Assembly (NCBI RefSeq): GCF_016900355.1
Contig: NZ_JACJKA010000018.1
Location: 1 to 64,000, forward strand
Direction of reading: 5' to 3'
DNA from: Bacteroides mediterraneensis
GTDB taxonomy: Bacteria > Bacteroidota > Bacteroidia > Bacteroidales > Bacteroidaceae
DNA length: 64,000 nt
Shown here: piece after piece, positions 36,901 through 45,835 of the stretch
How the letters are laid out: every line of letters starts with the position of its first letter
Numbering within the stretch: the first letter of the stretch is position 1
Notes under the pieces: model-generated
Database searches by the model: none
Seen by the model: the letters and a program-made list of their open reading frames with translations, nothing else
Told to the model about the DNA's origin: nothing
Program-made: the position numbers and the translations under genes

Positions 36901-37939
36901 TATCCGTTCCGGAATACCCTATGAATTGTCCGCAATAAGGGGGAAGGTAATTGACGCCGTTGTAGTAAGTGCCTATCCATACCCCACCTTCCCGGTCTTT
37001 CAGCATCGGATAAATGAATTTGTCGGACAAGGACTCATTGCCTTCCCCATATTGGTCGTAGAGAAAACTTTCCTGAGTAATTGGGTTGAAAACGGTCAGT
37101 CCTTCGTCGGAGCCTATAAAGAAAGTCTCGGGAGAGTATTCCAGGAGGGAATGGATGTGCCGTATGCCTATTCCTTTTTCGGAAACTAAAAACTTCTGTA
37201 CTTCGTGTGTTTGTGGATTTAACTTCCAAAGCCCTTTTTCCCAAGTCCCAATCCAAAGGTTATGGGACGAGTCTTCACATAGAGCCATGGAATATACCCC
37301 TGTAGATTCTCCTTTGATGGAAAATTCTTCAAACGTATTATGGGCTTTGTTGAGCCGGCAGAGTTGGTAGGGGCCGGATAACCAGATGTTGTTTTGGGCA
37401 TCGTTCAGTATACGGATGATGATATTGTCATTCTGAGGAATTTCATATTGTCTCAGTTTGTGAGTTTGCGTGTTGTATTGAAATACACCTTGCTTGCGGG
37501 TGGCAATCCATATATTCTTTTCTTTATCTTGAATGATGTGGGTTATCCACGAACTTATGCCTGTGTTATTGCTCGTTTTTTCCAAAAAGGGAGTAAAGGT
37601 ATCTTTTACTTGATTGTAGATATACACTCCGTTTTCTGTGCCTAACCATAATTCATTGGTGTTTGTCTCGCAGATGGCATTTATGGAATTGGCATGAAAG
37701 TCAGGATAAAGTGGATTGTTTTTTTGATAGAAGACAAATTGATTCCCGTCAAATCTGCTTAGTCCATTGTCTGTTCCCAGCCAGATATAGCCTTTCTGGT
37801 CTTGTAGAATGGAGGCTATGCCATTAGAAGAAACCCCATTTTCGATGTTGTAATGGCGGAATTGAAAATGGGTAGGGAGTGCAGTATAACCCAATAAACT
37901 ATATGACAGTAAAAACAGTAGGCAATAAAGTGTCCTCAT
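33956..37939 (-). CDS. Hybrid two-component system sensor/regulator (HTCS)
   Basis: One chain of 1327 residues senses a glycan breakdown product in the periplasm and switches on the divergent locus. Order of parts: signal or anchor helix (about 5-25), a beta-propeller sensor made of many repeats (about 30-690, motifs such as IWLGTDNGLSRFD, IWIGTYYNGVNYL), a Y_Y_Y domain (about 700-760), a membrane helix (about 775-795), histidine kinase with H822 in MIAHEIRTPVSLIIGP, ATPase region with DNGKGMNKEELGKIF, a receiver domain with D1116 in IISDWMMPHMNG, and an AraC-type DNA-binding end (about 1215-1325). All catalytic motifs look intact. ATG 37939 starts the signal; the TTG upstream is weaker. Divergent place beside GH127/susC makes it the likely regulator. 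Confidence 0.95.
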   Translation of the reverse strand: MRTLYCLLFLLSYSLLGYTALPTHFQFRHYNIENGVSSNGIASILQDQKGYIWLGTDNGLSRFDGNQFVFYQKNNPLYPDFHANSINAICETNTNELWLGTENGVYIYNQVKDTFTPFLEKTSNNTGISSWITHIIQDKEKNIWIATRKQGVFQYNTQTHKLRQYEIPQNDNIIIRILNDAQNNIWLSGPYQLCRLNKAHNTFEEFSIKGESTGVYSMALCEDSSHNLWIGTWEKGLWKLNPQTHEVQKFLVSEKGIGIRHIHSLLEYSPETFFIGSDEGLTVFNPITQESFLYDQYGEGNESLSDKFIYPMLKDREGGVWIGTYYNGVNYLPPYCGQFIGYSGTDNFPFFNGQIISRFCEGENGEIWIGSDDAGVSCFSPSQGQFVNFPGREQLTHKNVHALCYTGKELWIGTYSDGIYALQTSTGHIRKYTTADGLDESSIYCLFQDSHGQIWTGSMSGVCLYNPQNNRFTQVKNLDGLIIAMAEDAKGNIWIATQGKGVFKFSPQNQIWKKYSEPEGLDCPTINHICINRENELWIATAEGLYLFNSLKDTFSYHPLRIPNECINTILEGEDCLWLTTAKGLVKYTPTTRATQIFTKSDGLQSEAFIMASALKTRNGEFYIGSINGFNTFYPHQLKLNTQKPNVVLTGLEIFNKKIETQEGGILPEAIDHLKEIHLPYKDNVITLTYAALSYCTPQKNQYAYILEGFDKEWNYVESQHSTTYTNLPAGTYIFRVKASNNDNVWNEEGTSIRIIVHPPFYFSLPFKIGYFLLFVLAIGLLLRYVVRRSEKKHAKAIDELNSKKEKEIHEAKINFFTMIAHEIRTPVSLIIGPLEKVMQSTHIPSNERQELEIIDRNSQRLLYLVNQLLDFRKVEQKEMRMRFTPQSIRELMESVCERFSPTLHQKGVSFSVVYPDKDFYADVDKEAITKVLSNLLTNANKYTQNMIEVRFEALPEQQLFSIQVKDNGKGMNKEELGKIFKPFYQASENKPGTGIGLSIVKGIVEAHNGKVEVTSQPGVGSVFSITLPQKQEKQAAENGEILSAGPLPEDIIPEQHDATPQAKVLPIMLIVDDNEDMLHFLSSHFQSNYTIVTASDGTEALHKLKEQEVSLIISDWMMPHMNGIDLCKAVRSNQMTSHIPFILLTAKTGTEAKITSMNCGADAYIEKPFSLQYLEACIKNLLELRLQLRQKFSQMPTVSINSIAANQTDKVFLEKMNHLIEENLNNDQLSVDFLAEKLCISRSGLFVKIKGLANTTPNEMIQIIRLKKAASLLLENQYRINEVSYMVGFNNPSYFSKCFQKQFGMKPGEYIASHTSQPVSTPPEKE

Positions 37940-38521
37940 ACGTATATCCTTTTTAAGACTGTGCAAAGTTGCTTAAAATATATGAATAAGACGTGTAAAA
38001 TAATCTAAAAAAGATGATGTGAAAATCTAATTGTAGGATTTGCCCCAAAGAAGAGAGTGGAAAACTGAGCGGGATGGATGCTTTGTATTAATCTGAATGC
38101 CTTGGCTTATTTCTAATAAGAGTGTGGTTTTTCTTATGTTTTTCAGTGCGAAAACGTATGTTCCCCATGGCGGAAACGTACGTTTTCCGATTGAGAAACG
38201 TACGTTCTTCTTACGGGAAACGTAAAATTTGCAAAGGGGAAATGTTTTTTATGGCAAGGCGTTTTTCGTTTTACGATGTAGGGATGGGTTTTCCTCTATT
38301 TTACCTTCATTAGTTTTAGGAAAAGAATGATAAAATCGTCCGAAGATATGCTATAAAAGTCTATTGAATGCTGTATAATTAGTTGATTTATAGTGTATTA
38401 TTTCTAAAGTCGTATGTGGTTTGAATGCGACTATTTTTGTAGCTGAATGGATGATATTTTTACCCGTTATTCTTACTAAAAGCTACTTTTGCTAAAAAGA
38501 AATAAAACCAATTTATATCTT
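37940..38521. other. Divergent regulatory region between the HTCS gene and the locus
   Basis: No gene is supported; the frame at 38122-38313 is repeat-derived. The region holds a four-copy 22-bp array (38152-38224) and TATTTTTG at 38432-38439, a -7-like element about 83 bases before the GH127 start, without a clear -33 box. On the minus strand, CAACTTTG (37971-37964) is near the HTCS start and is one base off the -7 consensus. HTCS binding sites would be expected in this interval. Confidence 0.55.
38152..38224. repeat. 22-bp periodic repeat array, four copies
   Basis: AAACGTA occurs at 38152-38158, 38174-38180, 38196-38202 and 38218-38224: four copies at a period of exactly 22 bases. The two middle copies extend to GAAACGTACGTT, whose ACGTACGT core is palindromic, and the spacers are unrelated to one another. 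It lies about 300 bases upstream of the first gene of the locus. Function is unknown; two-helical-turn spacing would suit a protein binding one face of the DNA. Confidence 0.8.
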
Positions 38522-40963
38522 ATGAAGAACAAACTTTTCATATTATTGATGAGCGGAATCGCTGTGGCGGGAATGACTTCCTGTACCAAGCCTGCTTATC
38601 AACAACCGGATGCTCCGATTCAGGAGGTTCCCTTTACCCAAGTACATATTAGTGACGGTTTCTGGTCGCCTCGTATTGAAACGAACCGCACCGTCTCCAT
38701 CCCTTCTGCTTTTAAGGAATGTGAAAAAAACGGCCGTTTCGATAATTTCGCCATTGCAGGCGGATTGAAGAAAGGAGAACATCGCGGTGACTTCTCTTTC
38801 GATGATACCGATCCTTATAAGGTAATAGAAGGTGCCTCTTATTCACTGGCTGTGAAATATGATCCGAAATTGGACCATTATCTGGACAGCGTGATCAATA
38901 TCATTGCGGCGGCTCAGGAACCGGACGGCTATCTGACCACCTGTGTCACCAACAAGTGCTACCGTCTTTCCGGATGGTGGGGCCATTCCAAATGGGAAAA
39001 ACTGAACAGCCACGAACTGTATAACAGCGGTCACATGTACGAGGCTGCCATCGCACACTATCGGGCAACGGGCAAACGTACTTTCCTCGATGTGGCTATC
39101 AAGAATGCCGACCTGGTATGCAAGGTGTTCGGTCCGGGAGAAGGACAGAAACACGTGCCTTCAGGACACCCCATCGTTGAAATGGCATTGTGTAAATTAT
39201 ATAAGGTAACGGGCGACCAGAAATACCTCAACATGGCGAAGTATTTCGTGGAAGAAACCGGACGCGGTACCGACGGTCACAAACTGAGCGAATACAGTCA
39301 GGACCACAAACCGATTCTTCAGCAGGATGAAATCGTAGGCCATGCCGTACGTGCCGGATATCTTTATTCAGGTGTGGCCGATGTGGCAGCCTTGACCAAG
39401 GATACCGCTTATTTCCATGCCTTGACCCGTTTGTGGGACAATCTGGTGAGCAAGAAACTGTATATCACTGGTGGTATGGGTTCCCGGGCACAGGGAGAAG
39501 GTTTCGGACCGAACTATGAATTGCAGAACCATACCGCTTATTGCGAGACTTGTGCCGCCATTGCCAATGTGTACTGGAACTATCGTATGTTCCTGGCTAC
39601 CGGTGAATCCAAATACATGGATGTGCTGGAACGTGCATTATATAATGGGGTGATTTCGGGCGTGTCATTGAGCGGTGACAAGTTCTTCTATGATAACCCG
39701 TTGGAATCCATGGGTGAACATGACCGCCAGCCTTGGTTTGGTTGTGCCTGCTGTCCGGGTAATATCACCCGTTTCATGGCTTCCATTTCCAATTATGTAT
39801 ATGCCACTCAGCAGAACGACATTTATGTAAATCTGTACATTCAGGGAAAAGCTGAAATGAAGACGGCCGACAATAAAGTAACATTAGAACAGACCACCCA
39901 ATATCCGTGGGACGGCAAGATTGCCATCAAAGTCACTCCAGAGAAAGAAGGTAGGTTTGCCATCCGTCTGCGTATCCCCAGCTGGGCAAAATCAACTCCG
40001 GTAGCTTCCGACCTGTATGCGTATACAGATGCCGCCAAGAAATATACGTTGAAAGTCAACGGTTCCGATGTGAAAGGCATGGAAGGTGACGGTTACGAAA
40101 CGCTTGTTCGCACCTGGAAACCGGGTGATGTGATTGAATTGAATTTGCCGATGGATGTACGTCGTATCACGGCCAACGACAAAGTGGAAGTCGACCGGGG
40201 TATGGTAGCTTTGGAACGCGGTCCGATTATGTTCTGTCTGGAAGGGAAAGACCAGCCCGACAGCATCGTGTTCAACAAGTTCATTCCGCGTGATGCCAAG
40301 ATAAAGGCTACTTACGATGCTAACCTGCTGAAAGGGGTAATGGTATTGAGCGGAACTGCTAAGGAACTGGGTAAGGACGGTAGTGTGAAAGATGTACCGT
40401 TCCGTGCCATCCCTTATTCTACCTGGGACAACCGCGGGTCTGACCAGATGGAAGTCTGGATTCCGGAGACGAAAGAATATGCTACTCCGACCCCGGAACC
40501 GACCATCGCTTCCAAGGCCAAGACATTCTCCATCCAGGCTCCTATTCAGAAAGATGCCCCTGAATCAGCTTCTGTAATCTCATACGCATGGGGCGTGAAC
40601 GACCAGTGGGAACCGAAACGTTCTTCCGATACTTCCAAACCTTATTTCTACTGGTGGTTGAAAGAAGGAACATTGGAATCTCTGGCCTACGAGTTTGATC
40701 AGCCTTACACCGTGTCGAAAGTAGAAGTCTACTGGCTCGACTTTGACCATTACGACGGTGATTTCCGTGTACCGCAGAGCTGGAAACTCTATTACAAGAA
40801 TGGAAATTCTTGGAAAGAAGTAGAAACTAATGATCAATATGGCGTAGAAAAAGACAAGTACAATGTAGTCAGCTTCAAACCGGTCAAGACTACCGGATTG
40901 AAAATTTCCGCACAGCTTCAGAAAGGGGCTTCGGGAGGTATTATAGAATGGAAAGTAGAATAA
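38522..40963 (+). CDS. GH127 family beta-L-arabinofuranosidase-like lipoprotein
   Basis: The 813-residue enzyme begins with a lipoprotein signal ending in VAGMTSC (lipid C21); the residues after it (TKPAY) are not acidic, suggesting a periplasm-facing anchor. The GH127 core (about 40-640) opens with TQVHISDGFWSPRIETNR and contains the zinc/cysteine site known from HypBA1 of Bifidobacterium: ETCA (E342, C344) and ACCPG (C410, C411). By analogy C410 is the nucleophile. The last 130 residues form a galactose-binding-like domain (YWLDFDHYDG, SWKLYYKNG). Substrate would be beta-L-arabinofuranose as on hydroxyproline glycans; GH146-type specificity cannot be excluded. ATG 38522 starts the signal; a TTG upstream does not. 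It opens the locus. Confidence 0.9.
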   Translation: MKNKLFILLMSGIAVAGMTSCTKPAYQQPDAPIQEVPFTQVHISDGFWSPRIETNRTVSIPSAFKECEKNGRFDNFAIAGGLKKGEHRGDFSFDDTDPYKVIEGASYSLAVKYDPKLDHYLDSVINIIAAAQEPDGYLTTCVTNKCYRLSGWWGHSKWEKLNSHELYNSGHMYEAAIAHYRATGKRTFLDVAIKNADLVCKVFGPGEGQKHVPSGHPIVEMALCKLYKVTGDQKYLNMAKYFVEETGRGTDGHKLSEYSQDHKPILQQDEIVGHAVRAGYLYSGVADVAALTKDTAYFHALTRLWDNLVSKKLYITGGMGSRAQGEGFGPNYELQNHTAYCETCAAIANVYWNYRMFLATGESKYMDVLERALYNGVISGVSLSGDKFFYDNPLESMGEHDRQPWFGCACCPGNITRFMASISNYVYATQQNDIYVNLYIQGKAEMKTADNKVTLEQTTQYPWDGKIAIKVTPEKEGRFAIRLRIPSWAKSTPVASDLYAYTDAAKKYTLKVNGSDVKGMEGDGYETLVRTWKPGDVIELNLPMDVRRITANDKVEVDRGMVALERGPIMFCLEGKDQPDSIVFNKFIPRDAKIKATYDANLLKGVMVLSGTAKELGKDGSVKDVPFRAIPYSTWDNRGSDQMEVWIPETKEYATPTPEPTIASKAKTFSIQAPIQKDAPESASVISYAWGVNDQWEPKRSSDTSKPYFYWWLKEGTLESLAYEFDQPYTVSKVEVYWLDFDHYDGDFRVPQSWKLYYKNGNSWKEVETNDQYGVEKDKYNVVSFKPVKTTGLKISAQLQKGASGGIIEWKVE

Positions 40964-40996
40964 TAATATAATTATTAACCCTTAAATACAAACAAG

Positions 40997-43900
40997 ATGA
41001 TTACACATTTAAATCGCATGTTGTTTAGTCGTGCATTTGTAAAAGTGTCGGCATGTGTGGCGCTTTCTGCAGGTTGCCTGCCTGTGGCAGCTTATGCGGA
41101 ATCCAATGGGGCACCGGTGGTAGAGGCTGTGTTACAGCAGAAAGCCATTTCCGGTAAGGTGGTAGATTCAAAAGGTGAAGCCATTATTGGTGCGAATGTA
41201 ATGGAAAAAGGTACCACGAATGGTACAATCACTGATCTTGATGGTAAGTTCAATTTGAATGTATCGGCGAAAGCGGTACTTCATATCAGTTACATTGGTT
41301 ATAAATCGCAGGATATTCCTGTGAGCCAATTGAAGAAAGGTGCTGTCATTACGTTGAAGGAAGATACCGAGGTGATGGATGAAGTAGTGGTAATTGGTTA
41401 CGGTACGCAGCGTAAAGGCGATGTGACCAGTGCGATTGCTTCTGTGAAGGCGGAAGATTTTACGGCAGGTAAGATTACCGATGCAGCCGACTTGGTAAAA
41501 GGTAAGATTGCCGGTTTGAGTGTGACCAATTCTTCTGGTGACCCGACAGCCACTTCCAGCATCATGTTGCGTGGTATCACTACCATTAAGGGAAGTGTCA
41601 CTCCGTTGGTGTTGGTGGATGGAGTAGAAGGTTCCCTTACCACGGTGGCTCCCGAAAACATTGAATCCATCGATGTGTTGAAAGATGCGTCTGCGGCAGC
41701 AATTTACGGTACACGAGGTGCGAACGGTGTAATCTTGATTACAACCAAGACGGGAAGACGTGAATCCAAGGCGAGCGTTTCATATTCAGGCTATGTTTCT
41801 TTGTCAGACTGGTTTAAGACAGCAGATTTCATGGATACGCACGACGTGATTTATGGGCTGACTCCGTTTGAATACGAAGGTTATGATACAGACTGGCTGG
41901 CAGCCGTTACCCGTAAGGCTGGTTTTAAACACAACCATTCTTTGTCTATTGAAGGAGGTTCCAAAAATTCCACTTATTCTGCCAACGTGACTTTCAGCGA
42001 TGAACAGGGTATCATGCGGAAGAGTGACAACCAGAACCTGAAAATGCAGATGGACTATACTCAATATGCCTTGAATGACATCTTGAAGTTCAACGTCAAT
42101 ATGTTGTATGGCCGTCAGACCTATACGAATAATAATAACTCGTATGTCTATCGTCAGGCCATCATCCGCAACCCGTCTTCACCGATTTATAATGAAGATG
42201 GTTCTTACAATGAGAACTTTGACAAGTTGTATTACTACAATCCGGTTGAAATCCAGAACGAGCTGATTGGAGATACAAGAGTCAATTGGGCTCGATTGAC
42301 CGGAAATATTACCGTAGAACCCATCAAGGGATGGAAAACAAACTTGATGTTGTCTACCAAAGAGAACATAACCCGTGGAGAAACGTATTATTCAAGCAAA
42401 TATTACGACCAGGCTCAACAGAAAGTGAACGGTTATGCTTCAAAATCTGAAGGAAGTTCTCGGAGCAACAACTTGGAACTTACGTCAAACTATGATTTCT
42501 CTATCGGAAAACATCATGTAAATGCATTGGTCGGTTATAGCTACTTGTATACCGTAAACGATGGATTTGGCGCAGGAAACGGTGATTTCCCGACTGAGGC
42601 TTATTTGTATAACAACTTAGGGCTGGGTAATTATCTGACAAATGAGAAAGCACCTCACGCTTCAATGAGTTCTTATAAGAATGATAATACATTGGTTGGT
42701 TTCTTTGGACGAGTCAGTTATGGTTATGCCGACCGTTATAATTTGATGGTGAGTGTACGTCGTGAAGGTTCTTCTAAGTTTGGTGCCAACAATAAATGGG
42801 GTACCTTCCCGTCAGCTTCTGCCGGATGGACGATCAGTAATGAGAAGTTCATGCAGAACACGAAGCATTGGTTGGATAACTTGAAGTTAAGATTTGGTTT
42901 TGGTGTGACAGGTGTGATACCGGGTGATTCTTATAAGTCACTGTATTTGTACAATTATGATGCATACGGCGATGTGATGTCACAAGAAGGTGAATGGATA
43001 AAGACTTTGGCTATTGTCCAAAATTATAATCCGAATCTGAAGTGGGAAACCACTCGTGAGTTCAACCTTGGTTTGGACTGGAGCGTATTGAGTGGCCGTT
43101 TAAGCGGTTCTATCGATGTCTATGACAAGAAGACATCTGACTTGCTGTATGACTACGCTGTTCCTGTACCACCTAACTTGTATGGTACAACAACTGCTAA
43201 CGTAGGTCAGATGCGTAATCGTGGTATTGAAATTATGATTAATGCTATTCCGGTACAGACGAAAGATTTTGAATGGAGTACGACATTGACACTTTCACAT
43301 AATAGCAACAAACTGTTAAGTCTTTCTAATGACTTGTATGAGACGGATAACTTCCAAGAATTGTATGGAGGTTTGGGTGAACCAATCAGTACCCCTACTC
43401 ACTGTATGGAAGTAGGGCATCGTCTGGGCGATTTCTGGGGCTTGAAGTCCGTGGGAGTAGATAAAGACGGATTTGTCTTGGTAGAAGTAAAAGATGATAA
43501 TGGAAACTGGACGGTGAAACCTTTCAATACCAATTTGAATGTGGAAAGTAACCGTCAGCGTTTGGGTAACGGTCTGCCGAAGGTCTATGCCGGATGGAAC
43601 CATACCTTCCGTTACAAAGGTTTTGATTTGAGCTTGCAGTTCACCGGACAGTTTGGTTATCAGATTTTGAATGCACAGCGTTGTTTCTACGAAAACAATT
43701 CCATTGCCTACAACCGTTTGAAATCTGCCGCCAACTATTATCCGGCAATCAATACGGACATGACTCCTGTAATTGACGAAGCTACGGGTGAACAGAAGAT
43801 GGTTCGTCTTTCAAATTCCATGTCACAGGGTTATTGGAGTGACCATATTGAAAATGGTGATTTCGTAAAACTGTCAAGTGCAACTATTGGCTATACAGTG

Positions 43901-44095
43901 CCGTTGAAAGGAAATCTCCGGAAATATATTAATAATTTACGAGTTTATGTATCAGGCCAGAACCTGTTCTGTATTACGGGATATTCAGGTCTTGACCCGG
44001 AAGTGGACAATGCCTTTATGACACCAGGTGTTGATTATCAGGATAAATATCCGACCACTCGTTCATTTACTTTTGGCTTGAATGTTAACTTTTAA
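40997..44095 (+). CDS. SusC-like TonB-dependent outer membrane transporter
   Basis: This 1032-residue outer-membrane channel imports the ligand of its SusD partner. After a signal peptide (cut near AAYA-ES, residue 32) comes a carboxypeptidase-regulatory-like domain (about 48-130: ISGKVVDSKGEAIIGANV, GTTNGTITDLDGKF), a TonB-box-like stretch VMDEVVVIGYGTQRKGDVTSA, the plug (about 140-255, LRGITTIKGSVTPLVLVDGV, AAIYGTRGANGVILITTK), and a long beta-barrel ending in aromatic FTFGLNVNF. Length and parts are standard. It follows the first GH127 gene by 33 bases and the susD-like gene follows by 13. The cargo is inferred from the enzymes of the locus. Confidence 0.95.
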   Translation: MITHLNRMLFSRAFVKVSACVALSAGCLPVAAYAESNGAPVVEAVLQQKAISGKVVDSKGEAIIGANVMEKGTTNGTITDLDGKFNLNVSAKAVLHISYIGYKSQDIPVSQLKKGAVITLKEDTEVMDEVVVIGYGTQRKGDVTSAIASVKAEDFTAGKITDAADLVKGKIAGLSVTNSSGDPTATSSIMLRGITTIKGSVTPLVLVDGVEGSLTTVAPENIESIDVLKDASAAAIYGTRGANGVILITTKTGRRESKASVSYSGYVSLSDWFKTADFMDTHDVIYGLTPFEYEGYDTDWLAAVTRKAGFKHNHSLSIEGGSKNSTYSANVTFSDEQGIMRKSDNQNLKMQMDYTQYALNDILKFNVNMLYGRQTYTNNNNSYVYRQAIIRNPSSPIYNEDGSYNENFDKLYYYNPVEIQNELIGDTRVNWARLTGNITVEPIKGWKTNLMLSTKENITRGETYYSSKYYDQAQQKVNGYASKSEGSSRSNNLELTSNYDFSIGKHHVNALVGYSYLYTVNDGFGAGNGDFPTEAYLYNNLGLGNYLTNEKAPHASMSSYKNDNTLVGFFGRVSYGYADRYNLMVSVRREGSSKFGANNKWGTFPSASAGWTISNEKFMQNTKHWLDNLKLRFGFGVTGVIPGDSYKSLYLYNYDAYGDVMSQEGEWIKTLAIVQNYNPNLKWETTREFNLGLDWSVLSGRLSGSIDVYDKKTSDLLYDYAVPVPPNLYGTTTANVGQMRNRGIEIMINAIPVQTKDFEWSTTLTLSHNSNKLLSLSNDLYETDNFQELYGGLGEPISTPTHCMEVGHRLGDFWGLKSVGVDKDGFVLVEVKDDNGNWTVKPFNTNLNVESNRQRLGNGLPKVYAGWNHTFRYKGFDLSLQFTGQFGYQILNAQRCFYENNSIAYNRLKSAANYYPAINTDMTPVIDEATGEQKMVRLSNSMSQGYWSDHIENGDFVKLSSATIGYTVPLKGNLRKYINNLRVYVSGQNLFCITGYSGLDPEVDNAFMTPGVDYQDKYPTTRSFTFGLNVNF

Positions 44096-44108
44096 TTGAT
44101 GTAGATTT

Positions 44109-45827
44109 ATGAAAAACTTGAGATTCAAACATATATTGGTAGGATTGGCTGCAAGTTCTTGTTTGACATTTGGTTCATGTACAGATTTGTCAGAGAATTT
44201 ATATGATTCGTTGAACGAGAGTAACTTGGACTTTACCAGTGAAAATGATGTGAATGCATTGATGGGGCAAGCTTTTGCACAATTCCGCTACATTTATTGG
44301 GCATGGAATGGCTATTTTGACTTGCAGGAAGAATGTAGTGATACATACATGACCCCGAAACGAATTGGCATTGGCTGGGGTGACCTGTATGTGAATATGC
44401 ATAAACATGATTGGGATTATAACTTGGGCCACATTGATGGTTTCTGGAACTATGCGTATAAATGCATCGGATATTGTAACCAGTGTCTGGATGTCCTGCC
44501 GGAAGCAAATGCTGCGGATAGAGCCCAATTGCGTTTCCTTCGTGCTACCGTATATTATATGTTGATGGATGCATTCCGCAATGTGCCATTGGAGACAACA
44601 AGAAATGTCCCTGATGGGCATCTTCCGGCTCAAAGTTCGGCACAGGATATTTTTGATTTCTGTGTGACTGAGCTTTCAGAAATCAAAGATGATTTAGGTA
44701 CAGAGCACGTGTTTGGCTATGCCAACCGTTATGCGGCTTGTATGACATTGGCCAAATTGTACCTGAACCACAATGCTTATTTTGGGGGTGATGATAACTC
44801 TTGGTATGAGAAAGCTTATACAGAAGTAAATGAGGTGATTAACGATGGAGGTTATTCGTTGGCCGAAAATTATCTGGATAACTTTAAACATGACATTGAT
44901 TCTTCTCCAGAGGTGATATTTGCCATTCCTTTGGATATTACGCATGCCTCTCATAATTATCTGTCCAGTAAGTGTCTGCCGCAATCAGGTTTGGCTGCGT
45001 ATGGTTGTACCGGTGCGGCTCAGAATGGTAGCTGCGCTGTGCCCCAGTTCATTGATACTTATGATGCTGAGGATAAACGTCTGACTGATACCTGGGCTGG
45101 TGGCATTCAGAAAAATGCGGTGAAGAACTCTGATGGAACTTATACTCCGCAGGCTGGTGATCCTATTACGTTTAGTGCGGATGACTGGTCGGGTACTGGA
45201 TATTTGAATTATAATAAGGATGTACATTCTATTGACAATCCGGGTGCTTACCAGCAGGAAGGTTACCGTTTTGTCAAGAGTGAAATCTGTTCAGGTACCG
45301 ACGGTACGTATGGAAACGATGTGGCATTCTATCGTTTGGCCGATGCGATGTTCATCAAGGCCGAATGTCTGCTGAGATTGGGCGGATACAACGGTGAAAC
45401 AGAGCAGACAGCTGCCGATTTGATAACGGAAGTTCGTAAACGTTCTTTCGACTCTGTGGCAAAAGCCACTCGTACTGTAGCACAGCTGAAAGGTGGAAGT
45501 GTGTATGATTACGGTCACCGTGAATATACTTGCGAAGGTTTCGCAAACTGGGACAGAGCTTCTTATGTATCTACACAGGAAGGCGGTAGTGATATTATTC
45601 TCGGTGGTTTGCTAGATGATCTTGGCTGGGAATTTGTAGGTGAACACCATCGTCGTCAGGATTTGATTCGTTTCAAGATGCAAGATGGACGGAATGTATT
45701 TAATGGAAAATCTTGGTTCTGCAAGGATGCAACTACTGAAACCAAATGGAATTATTTCCCTCTTCCTAAATCAGCTTTGGATGCGAATATTAGTTTGAAA
45801 CAAAATGAAGGTTATTCTGGTAATTGA
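44109..45827 (+). CDS. SusD/RagB family surface lipoprotein
   Basis: This 572-residue lipoprotein acts as the lid of the SusC channel and captures ligand at the cell surface. The signal ends at FGSC (C24). The SusD features are the N-terminal DLSENLYDSLNESN, the TPR-like middle with CIGYCNQCLDVLPEA and RFLRATVYYMLMDAF, and the C-terminal YPLP-like region WNYFPLPKSALDAN. Sequence DVALMFIKAECLLRLGG-like segments (ADAMFIKAECLLRLG) match the family's late helix. It directly follows susC. Ligand not predictable. Confidence 0.93.
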   Translation: MKNLRFKHILVGLAASSCLTFGSCTDLSENLYDSLNESNLDFTSENDVNALMGQAFAQFRYIYWAWNGYFDLQEECSDTYMTPKRIGIGWGDLYVNMHKHDWDYNLGHIDGFWNYAYKCIGYCNQCLDVLPEANAADRAQLRFLRATVYYMLMDAFRNVPLETTRNVPDGHLPAQSSAQDIFDFCVTELSEIKDDLGTEHVFGYANRYAACMTLAKLYLNHNAYFGGDDNSWYEKAYTEVNEVINDGGYSLAENYLDNFKHDIDSSPEVIFAIPLDITHASHNYLSSKCLPQSGLAAYGCTGAAQNGSCAVPQFIDTYDAEDKRLTDTWAGGIQKNAVKNSDGTYTPQAGDPITFSADDWSGTGYLNYNKDVHSIDNPGAYQQEGYRFVKSEICSGTDGTYGNDVAFYRLADAMFIKAECLLRLGGYNGETEQTAADLITEVRKRSFDSVAKATRTVAQLKGGSVYDYGHREYTCEGFANWDRASYVSTQEGGSDIILGGLLDDLGWEFVGEHHRRQDLIRFKMQDGRNVFNGKSWFCKDATTETKWNYFPLPKSALDANISLKQNEGYSGN

Positions 45828-45835
45828 TTAAGATT

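Noticed and set aside
38152-38224. CRISPR array
   Set aside because: Period is 22 bases, repeat unit only 7-12 bases, and no cas genes nearby.
38122-38313. Plus-strand open frame across the 22-bp array
   Set aside because: The 22-base period shifts frame at each copy, so no protein repeat results, and there is no start signal or domain.
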